Origin: Chloroflexota bacterium | GTDB taxonomy: Bacteria; Chloroflexota; Dehalococcoidia; UBA2979 | Assembly (NCBI GenBank): GCA_947446155.1 | Contig: CANFFZ010000055.1 | Coordinates: 1-12,093 of the forward strand | Direction of reading: 5' to 3' | Length of the DNA: 12,093 nt | Shown: one piece after another, positions 1 through 5,069 of the stretch | How the letters are laid out: each line of letters starts with the position of its first letter | Position numbering within the stretch: the stretch's first letter is position 1 | Program-made: the position numbers and the translations under genes | Notes under the pieces: generated by a model | Told to the model about the DNA's origin: nothing | The model's database searches: none | Seen by the model: the letters and a program-made list of their open reading frames with translations, nothing else

Positions 1-80
1 CCCTGCGCGAGGCCGACCTCCGCCTCGCGCAGCTTGCCAATGATCTCCTCGGCCCCGTACCGCTTCCGCTTCGCAACCAT
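1..80 (-). CDS. IS3-family transposase OrfA, N-terminal fragment (runs off the window)
   Basis: The ATG is at 80-78 on the minus strand. The 26 readable residues start MVAKRKRYGAEEIIGKLREA and then EVGLAQ. This is the classic N-terminus of the IS3-family OrfA helix-turn-helix protein, in which a basic KRKRY start is followed by EEIIGKLREAEV. OrfA binds the IS ends. In IS3 elements it is normally fused to the DDE catalytic OrfB by a programmed -1 frameshift, which would lie outside this window. A purine-rich stretch (GGAAGGGG, about 88-95) precedes the start. The gene is open at the window edge, so its integrity is unknown. This short fragment is recognised from the motif alone. Confidence 0.85.
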   Translation of the reverse strand, partial: MVAKRKRYGAEEIIGKLREAEVGLAQ

Positions 81-97
81 CCCAAGACCCCTTCCTG

Positions 98-126
98 TCC
101 ACCGCGATTCTCTCGCTCGCGGTGGA
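98..126. repeat. Perfect 10-bp inverted repeat (hairpin) inside the IS left end
   Basis: TCCACCGCGA at 98-107 and TCGCGGTGGA at 117-126 are exact reverse complements with a 9-base loop. The hairpin sits between the IS terminus and the transposase ribosome-binding site. In several IS elements such a stem limits transposase translation from transcripts that enter from outside. That role here is inference. Confidence 0.7.
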
Positions 127-132
127 TCTGTT

Positions 133-663
133 TCAGGGGGTCAGGTCAAACACGAGCGTAGTTTCCGATGCGCCATCGCCGAGGTCGCTCGCGAGGGTCG
201 TGCCGTTCAACAGCAACCAGTGGCCGGGCCAGACGGGTGGGTACTGGCTCTTCGGGTTCCGTCCGATCAGCAGGAAGTGGTCGATCACGATCTTCTCGGG
301 TGCCGCTCGCTCGATCGCGATCATGTACGGCGCGACCTTCCCGCGGTCGACCACCTCTTCGTCGAGGGCCTTCGCGATCACCATGTCGTACGGCTTCGCC
401 AGCGCGACCATCTCCTCGACTGGCACACCACGGACACCCAGAGTCTCGATGCCGTTACGGAACAGCACCGGCCGCGGATATCCCGCCGCCTCGATGTACG
501 GCGCGCGGGCCCCGCTCGAGACAGCCGGCGCACTCGCTGTCTGCACCTGTGCATCGGAAGCACCCGGCGCGCCCTCGACGCCACCCCAGAGCACGAAAGC
601 GGCGCCCCCGGCCACGAGGACGGCAGCACCGAGGGCAATGGCGGCGATGGTGAGGCGGTTCAT
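133..663 (-). CDS. Membrane-anchored protein of unknown function, probably truncated by the IS
   Basis: ATG at 663 gives 176 residues; a GTG nine bases upstream (672) is the alternative start, and neither has a strong ribosome site. The start MNRLTIAAIALGAAVLVAGG is a single N-terminal membrane segment or signal anchor. A low-complexity Ala/Gly/Ser linker follows (about residues 28-52), then a soluble part with alternating hydrophobic stretches such as YDMVIAKALDEE and EKIVIDHFLLIGRNP. These suggest early beta-alpha units of an extracellular TIM-barrel-like protein; putative glycosyl-hydrolase-like families are a possibility, but I do not firmly recognise it. The last four residues (DLTP) and the TGA stop are encoded by the terminal repeat of the adjacent IS, so the native C-terminus is probably lost. 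It lies 49 bp downstream of the siderophore-interacting protein gene on the same strand. Whether the fragment is functional is doubtful. Confidence 0.6.
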   Translation of the reverse strand: MNRLTIAAIALGAAVLVAGGAAFVLWGGVEGAPGASDAQVQTASAPAVSSGARAPYIEAAGYPRPVLFRNGIETLGVRGVPVEEMVALAKPYDMVIAKALDEEVVDRGKVAPYMIAIERAAPEKIVIDHFLLIGRNPKSQYPPVWPGHWLLLNGTTLASDLGDGASETTLVFDLTP

Positions 664-712
664 GCCGCGCACCGTACTACGCGTGCTCGGCTCATGCGTC
701 GCGAAACGGGGC

Positions 713-1462
713 CTAGTCGTCCTGGCCGTAGTCGTGGTCGGGGTAGTTCACGATGCCGGCTTTCCAGTAGCCGCGCGTGTGCATCGAGGCAGGGGCGAGC
801 CCGCGTGCCTCGATCAGGTGTTGGCGGATGCGGCGCATCGTGCTGGATTCGCAGGCGAGGAAGACCTGGCCGGCGCCCTCCGGCAGATCGATCGAGCGCA
901 CCGCGGTTTCGAGGGCTTCGCCAGGGACCTCGCCGGCGCGCACCCACCACGTCTGCACCTGCGCGGGGCTCGGCAGCGGGCGCTCCTCGGTCGTGTCGTC
1001 GACCTCAATGATCACGATCGCGCGCGTCGAGGCGGGTAGCGATTCCAGCACCATGTCGATGGCGGGGACAGCGCAGGCGTCGCCGGCAAGCAGGTGCCAT
1101 GCGGCCGTCGAGTCGACGATGTGGCCTCGACCGCCGGGGCCGCGCAGGTCGATCGGATCGCCAGGCTTGGCGGCGATCGCCCAGCGCGATCCGGGGCTGT
1201 CGCCGTGGAGGATCACATCGATCTCGATCTCGCGACGTGCGGCATCGAAGCGACGCGGCGTGTAGGCGCGCACCTGGTCGGTGCCAGGGAGCATCACCTT
1301 GAGGTGTCCGCCGAGCAGCGGCGTGCCGAAGCCTTCGAGGGCGTCGCCGCCGAGCGTGATCCGCACGGCCTTTGGCGTCACGCGCTCGACGCGCCGTACC
1401 TCGACGCTGCGGAAGCGTTTGTTCGCGGGTTCGGCGGCGGCTCGCGGGATGGCGTCAGGCAT
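713..1462 (-). CDS. Siderophore-interacting protein (FAD-dependent ferric-siderophore reductase family)
   Basis: This 249-residue protein has the two-domain layout of the SIP/ViuB family, cytoplasmic flavin enzymes that reduce ferric siderophores with NAD(P)H and release iron. The N-terminal FAD-binding beta-barrel (about residues 15-115) has the family motif RAYTPR (65-70) followed by a DVILHGDSPGSRWA stretch (82-95). The C-terminal NAD(P)H-binding SIP domain begins near 120 with GDACAVPAI (127-135) and ends with RGYWKAG (230-236), a near-invariant family signature. Length is normal. ATG at 1462 is preceded by GAGGTG a few bases upstream, a reasonable ribosome site. It follows ndk with a 24-bp gap, so it probably shares the transcript. 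No siderophore transport or synthesis genes are nearby, so the substrate cannot be inferred. A general flavin/ferric reductase role is the alternative. Confidence 0.88.
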   Translation of the reverse strand: MPDAIPRAAAEPANKRFRSVEVRRVERVTPKAVRITLGGDALEGFGTPLLGGHLKVMLPGTDQVRAYTPRRFDAARREIEIDVILHGDSPGSRWAIAAKPGDPIDLRGPGGRGHIVDSTAAWHLLAGDACAVPAIDMVLESLPASTRAIVIIEVDDTTEERPLPSPAQVQTWWVRAGEVPGEALETAVRSIDLPEGAGQVFLACESSTMRRIRQHLIEARGLAPASMHTRGYWKAGIVNYPDHDYGQDD

Positions 1463-1486
1463 CGGTCACCTCGGTACGACAGCAGG

Positions 1487-1939
1487 CTACTGCTCGAAGA
1501 CCCAGCCGTCCGTCGCGCGCTTCCAGTCGAGGACGGGCAGGCCACGGAACCAGATCTCGGCCTCGCGGGCGGCGTCGTCCAGGTTCGCGGAGCCGTGGAC
1601 GAGGTTACGCCCGATCTCCAGGCCGAAGTCGTGGCGGATGGTGCCGGGGTTCGCCTCGACGGGCTTGGTCGAGCCCATCGTCTGGCGGCAGGCGGCGACA
1701 GCGCCCGTGCCCTCGAAGACCGCGGCGATGATCGGGCAGGCCGTGATGTACTCGATCAGGCCAGGGTAGAACGGCTTGCCGACGTGTTCGGCGTAGTGCT
1801 CCGAGGCGATCGCCTGGTCAGCCTGCACGAGGCGCAGCGCGACGATCTTCAGCCCTCGCTGCTCGAAGCGCTGGAGGATCGTGAAGGCTAGTCCGCGCTG
1901 CATCGCGTCCGGCTTGATGAGGACGAGGGTGCGTTCCAT
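1487..1939 (-). CDS. ndk: Nucleoside diphosphate kinase
   Basis: The protein has 150 residues, slightly longer than the roughly 140 of most bacterial NDKs because of a short C-terminal extension ending DWKRATDGWVFEQ. NDK transfers the gamma phosphate of ATP to NDPs through a phospho-histidine and balances nucleotide pools in the cytoplasm. The start MERTLVLIKPDAMQRG is the family N-terminus. KPF (55-57), the GSTKPVEANPGTIRHDF stretch (89-105) and NLVHGSAN (112-119), with catalytic His115, are all present. The reading frame extends upstream to 2125, but that region overlaps tsaB and has no NDK similarity, so ATG 1939 is the start. The ribosome site is an unusual (GA)6 tract ending 7 bases before the ATG. 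It lies 31 bp downstream of tsaB, in an apparent operon. Confidence 0.96.
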   Translation of the reverse strand: MERTLVLIKPDAMQRGLAFTILQRFEQRGLKIVALRLVQADQAIASEHYAEHVGKPFYPGLIEYITACPIIAAVFEGTGAVAACRQTMGSTKPVEANPGTIRHDFGLEIGRNLVHGSANLDDAAREAEIWFRGLPVLDWKRATDGWVFEQ

Positions 1940-1946
1940 GGTGATG

Positions 1947-1958
1947 CTCTCTCTCTCT
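1947..1958 (-). promoter_or_regulatory. (GA)6 purine tract serving as the ndk ribosome-binding site
   Basis: The plus strand reads CTCTCTCTCTCT, so the mRNA has AGAGAGAGAGAG, 7 bases before the ndk ATG. It contains several overlapping GAG/GAGAG anti-SD matches and is the only purine-rich element in front of the gene. Being a dinucleotide repeat, it could change length by slippage. Confidence 0.45.
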
Positions 1959-1970
1959 GCGTCGTCGCGA

Positions 1971-2675
1971 CTATCGCGGTCTTGGTGGAGTGATCGAGGG
2001 CAGGCGAAGGTAGACGGCGTCCACCGCACCCGGGTCCCCGAAGAGGTCGCGAGCCCGCGCGATCCGCACGAGGTGCGCCGCCCGAGCCTCGGCCCGCGCA
2101 TCAGTGTCGCCTCCCCGGCTCGCAATGTCTCGCACCTCGCGGAGCGCCTCGGTCAGTTCCCCCACCCAGATCGATGGCTGGGGCGCGTCCCGAATCACGT
2201 CCGCCGGGCGGGCGATATGCGGTTCCGCATAGACCGAGGGCAGTCCGCCCGCCTGGCCGGGGGTGTACCCCGCCCATGCGAGCGCTTCGGCCCCCGCGTC
2301 GTGGATCGCGATGACGACCGGACCGCCCTCGACGAGGTGAGGCCAGGCGTCCGCCTCGAGCCGCCCGACGCCCGCTAGCGGCACGCCGAGGCCCAACGCG
2401 AGCCCTTGCGCCGTCGCAATGCCCGTCCGCAGTCCGCCGTACTGCCCCGGCCCCGCGCACACCGCGATGCGCGCGATCTCCTGACGTGTGACCCCCGCCC
2501 GCGCGAGCATCCCGTCGAGCGCCTCGAGCAGTTCGAGCGACATCGTCGTCTCGACGTGCCACGCGTGCTCCGCGACCACGCGGTCGCCCTCGAGCAGCGC
2601 GAGCGAGGCGTTGTCGGCTGCCGTGTCGATGCCGAGGTCGTAGCGCTGCTGTGCGACGGGGTTAACCACGCGCAC
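1971..2675 (-). CDS. tsaB: tRNA threonylcarbamoyladenosine biosynthesis protein TsaB
   Basis: TsaB is the non-catalytic actin-fold (ASKHA) partner of TsaD in the complex that makes N6-threonylcarbamoyladenosine at A37 of ANN-reading tRNAs. The protein starts near YDLGIDTAADNASLALLEGD, the phosphate-1 type motif of the family (ILAIDTS... in relatives). It has the hallmark CAGPGQYGGLRTGIATAQGL, matching the GPGSFTGLRIG signature of TsaB/TsaD proteins. The start is uncertain: GTG 2675 (234 residues) or GTG 2669 (232 residues), both inside the end of tsaE, giving a 14- or 8-base overlap. Frames further upstream lie wholly inside tsaE and are not TsaB-like. The overlap implies translational coupling to TsaE, with which TsaB and TsaD form the TsaBDE complex. 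Length fits the family. Confidence 0.9.
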   Translation of the reverse strand: MRVVNPVAQQRYDLGIDTAADNASLALLEGDRVVAEHAWHVETTMSLELLEALDGMLARAGVTRQEIARIAVCAGPGQYGGLRTGIATAQGLALGLGVPLAGVGRLEADAWPHLVEGGPVVIAIHDAGAEALAWAGYTPGQAGGLPSVYAEPHIARPADVIRDAPQPSIWVGELTEALREVRDIASRGGDTDARAEARAAHLVRIARARDLFGDPGAVDAVYLRLPSITPPRPR

Positions 2676-3141
2676 CCAGCCCGTCCAGGACGCGGTCGTA
2701 CCGCGTGCCGCTCGACGCGATCGTGATCCGGCGGTGCTTCGGTTCGCCCTCGACACCTTCGAGGATGACGAGCAGGTGTTCGCCCGGCAGGACGCCCATC
2801 CCACGCTCGGGCCATTCGATGAGCAGGACGCCGTCATGCGCTTCTTCGATCAGGTGGAGGTCTGCCACCTCGGCGGGATCGGTGAGGCGGTAGAGGTCGG
2901 CGTGGTAGAGCCGGCGCGGGCCATCATGACGGGCGAGCAGGACAAACGTCGGGCTGGTGACGGCGGTCTCCACCTTCAGCCCCTGCCCGACGCCCTGTGC
3001 GAACGCGGTTTTGCCCGCGCCCAGCGTCCCCTGCAGCAGCACCACGTCGCCCTCCCGCAGCATCTTGGCGAGGCGGCGGCCGAGGGTGCGCGTTTGCGCG
3101 ACACCGGTGGTGACGAGGGTGAGCCGGTTGGCGGTACTCAT
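2662..3141 (-). CDS. tsaE: tRNA threonylcarbamoyladenosine biosynthesis ATPase TsaE
   Basis: This 159-residue P-loop ATPase is needed for turnover of the TsaB-TsaD complex in t6A synthesis. The motifs occur in family order: Walker A GTLGAGKT (38-45), SPTF (63-66), HADLYR (80-85) and LIEWPERG (107-114). Length is typical. ATG 3141 is 10 bases after the thiL stop with no strong ribosome site, so coupling to thiL is likely. Its TAA stop (2662-2664) lies inside the tsaB start region. The order thiL-tsaE-tsaB is the same as in Bacillus subtilis (ydiA-ydiB-ydiC), where rimI and tsaD follow. Here ndk follows instead. Confidence 0.95.
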   Translation of the reverse strand: MSTANRLTLVTTGVAQTRTLGRRLAKMLREGDVVLLQGTLGAGKTAFAQGVGQGLKVETAVTSPTFVLLARHDGPRRLYHADLYRLTDPAEVADLHLIEEAHDGVLLIEWPERGMGVLPGEHLLVILEGVEGEPKHRRITIASSGTRYDRVLDGLGARG

Positions 3142-3151
3142 AGGTACGAGG

Positions 3152-4204
3152 TTAGGAGCGCCGCTCGCCAGAGTCGCGCGTCTGGTCCCAGCCGCGTCGA
3201 GGTGGCTCGTAGGTCTCGCCGTCCGCGCCCCAGACGACCACCTCGCCCGGGTGGTCCGGGACGACGCGCCCCACGAGCGTGACGGGTACCTCAGGCGTGT
3301 CCAGGCGCACGAGGGCTTCCCGCGGGCCGACGAGGATCAGTTCGAAATCCTCGCCACCCCCGAGCGCCAGGTCGAGCGCGGTACGCGCACCCAGCGCCTC
3401 GACGGCTGCGGGGTGAAGGGGCAATGAGGCCGCAGCCAATTCGATGCCGACCTCCGAGGCCTCGGCGATATGGCCGAGGTCCTGCAGCAAGCCGTCGGAG
3501 ATGTCCATCCCGCAGCGTAGCCCCGAGGCCGCCGCCGACTGCCCGAGCGCTACGCGCGCGACCGGCCGTCGATGCGCCAGCAGCAGCATCTCGATGCCCA
3601 CCTCGGCGCCGCGTCCCGCCTCGATCAGTGCGAGGCCAGCGCCCGAGGTGCCTGGGGTCCCAGAGACCGCGACGAAGTCACCCGCACGCGCCCGCGAGCG
3701 GCGGAGCAGTGGCGCGTCGGCGGTGCCGCCCTCGATCCGTCCGTATGCGGCGATCGCGATCGCCGTCGCCGGGCCGCGCACGACATCGCCGCCGGCGACA
3801 CGCACGTCGTGGAAGCGGCACGACTCCGCGATGCCGTCGATCAGCCCATCGAGGTCGTCGATGGTGAGGGCGGGGCCGAGCGTCGTCGCGATGAGCAGGT
3901 ACTGCGGCTCGGCGCCCATCGCGGCAAGGTCGCTCACGTTCGCTGTCACCGCGCGCCAGCCGACGTCGCCCCAGGCCATCGTGTCCGTGCGCCAGTGGGT
4001 GCCCTCGACGAGCGCGTCGATGGTGCCCACCGCGAGTCCGGGCCCTGTCCGCCACGCGGCAGCGTCGTCGCCCGGGGGGACCACGAGGTCGCTCGCGGCA
4101 GCCTCGCCGAGGCGCGCGATGATGCGGTCGATCAGCGTGAACTCACCGAGGGCGCTGACCGGCGCCTCGTGGCCTTGTGGAGTCGCCTCGGGTGTTTCAG
4201 GCAT
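3152..4204 (-). CDS. thiL: Thiamine-monophosphate kinase
   Basis: ThiL phosphorylates thiamine monophosphate to thiamine diphosphate, the active cofactor, using ATP. The 350-residue protein has the family motifs in order: GEFTLIDRI (20-28), GDDAA (45-49) for Mg/ATP binding, DALVEGTHW (63-71), ANVSDLAAMGA (88-98) and AGGDVVRG (137-144). The C-terminal AIRS-like domain has GMDISDGLLQDLGHI. It is slightly long because of a 19-residue Pro/Glu-rich N-terminal extension starting MPETPEATPQGHEAP. A later start is possible but no Met precedes the conserved block. It starts 6 bases after the crotonase stop, so the two are probably co-translated. No other thiamine genes or TPP riboswitch are visible here. 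Confidence 0.94.
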   Translation of the reverse strand: MPETPEATPQGHEAPVSALGEFTLIDRIIARLGEAAASDLVVPPGDDAAAWRTGPGLAVGTIDALVEGTHWRTDTMAWGDVGWRAVTANVSDLAAMGAEPQYLLIATTLGPALTIDDLDGLIDGIAESCRFHDVRVAGGDVVRGPATAIAIAAYGRIEGGTADAPLLRRSRARAGDFVAVSGTPGTSGAGLALIEAGRGAEVGIEMLLLAHRRPVARVALGQSAAASGLRCGMDISDGLLQDLGHIAEASEVGIELAAASLPLHPAAVEALGARTALDLALGGGEDFELILVGPREALVRLDTPEVPVTLVGRVVPDHPGEVVVWGADGETYEPPRRGWDQTRDSGERRS

Positions 4205-4210
4205 GGGCGG

Positions 4211-5008
4211 TCAGTTGCCCTTGAACTCGGGACGACGCTTCTCCTTGAAGGCGAGTCGACCTTCCTCGGAGTCCTTCGCCGTGGGGGACAGGAGCGCGCC
4301 GAACGAGTTGAGCGCGAACGCGGTGTCCACGGACTGGTTCATGCCGTGGTGCAGTTGGTACTTCTGGAACCCCAGCACCTTCGTCGGTGCTGTCGCGAAG
4401 CGGGCCGCCCAGCTCGCCGCCGCGGCATCGAGGTCGCCCGCTGGCACCGCCTGCGTCACGAGTCCGATGCGCTCCGCCTCTTCGCCCGTGACCGGGTCGC
4501 CGGTCAGCAACAACTCATGCGCCTTGCCGAAGCCGACGTAGCGCGCGACCAGCGCCGTGCCGCCCGTGATCCCTCGCTGTACGAAGGGGAAGCCGATGCG
4601 CGCGTCGTTCGCCGCGATGCGGACGTCCGAAGCGAGCGCGATCATCGCGCCGGGGCCGACAGCGTGGCCGTGGAGCACAGCGATGACGGGTTTGCGCAGG
4701 TCGTAGATCACTTTGAACAGGCGCTCGTAGCCTTGCTCACGGCGCAGCGTGAAGTCCATCGCTGCGCGCACCTCAGGGTCACCCATCCCGCTGAGGTCAT
4801 CGCCAGCGCAGAACGCGCGCCCGCGCCCTCGCAGCAGTACGACACGGACGCCGGGGTCCGCCTCCCAGGTGGCGAGTTGATGCGCGGCGGCCTCTATCAG
4901 CACGGTATTGAGGGCGTTCAGGCGCTCCGGGCGGTTCAGCCACAGCGTGGCGACGGGGCCTTCGCGTACGGCCTGCATGACCTCGACCGCGGTGTCCTGA
5001 TCAGCCAT
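4211..5008 (-). CDS. Crotonase-fold (enoyl-CoA hydratase/isomerase family) protein with atypical active site
   Basis: This 265-residue protein starts at MADQDTAVEVMQAVREGPVA (ATG 5008); longer in-frame readings run into gyrA and are rejected. The crotonase pattern is clear: LNRPERLNALN (24-34), the first oxyanion segment CAGDDLSGM (67-75), the second segment HGHAVGPGAMIALASD (113-128) and the C-terminal helices to 265. The two catalytic glutamates of enoyl-CoA hydratase (Glu144 and Glu164 in the rat enzyme) align with Met122 and Phe142 here, and the following loop (RGITGGT, 145-151) is shorter than usual. It should still bind a CoA thioester and stabilise an enolate, but water addition by the classical route seems unlikely. 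Isomerase, hydrolase or another crotonase chemistry is possible, and I cannot name the substrate. It sits between gyrA (61-bp gap) and thiL (6-bp gap). Confidence 0.88.
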   Translation of the reverse strand: MADQDTAVEVMQAVREGPVATLWLNRPERLNALNTVLIEAAAHQLATWEADPGVRVVLLRGRGRAFCAGDDLSGMGDPEVRAAMDFTLRREQGYERLFKVIYDLRKPVIAVLHGHAVGPGAMIALASDVRIAANDARIGFPFVQRGITGGTALVARYVGFGKAHELLLTGDPVTGEEAERIGLVTQAVPAGDLDAAAASWAARFATAPTKVLGFQKYQLHHGMNQSVDTAFALNSFGALLSPTAKDSEEGRLAFKEKRRPEFKGN

Positions 5009-5069
5009 TCGAGCCCGCCTGTCTCGCCGCCGGTGCGCGGTGAGTGTACCCGCGAGGCCGCGCCTCGAC

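Larger units (their letters stand above)
1..148 (-). mobile_element. IS3-family insertion sequence, left end (partial)
   Basis: The minus strand from 148 downwards begins TGACCTGACCCCCTGAAAC, a TG-starting terminus of the kind found at IS3-family ends. It is followed by a hairpin, a purine-rich ribosome site and the start of an OrfA transposase. Only the left end is in the window, so the right inverted repeat and the target-site duplication cannot be seen. The exact outer boundary at 148 is inferred from the resemblance to IS3-family ends and from the transposase start about 70 bp inside it. Confidence 0.75.

Noticed and set aside
34..1039. Overlapping plus-strand frames at the left edge
   Set aside because: They run opposite the siderophore-interacting protein and the membrane-anchored protein, have no recognisable motif, and their composition is that of shadow frames.
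1940..2125. Upstream extension of the ndk frame by 62 residues
   Set aside because: The extension overlaps the end of tsaB and has no NDK similarity; MERTLVLIKPDA is the natural family start.
2676..2837. Upstream extension of the tsaB frame
   Set aside because: It lies wholly within tsaE in another frame and would give TsaB a basic, low-complexity N-terminus unknown in the family.
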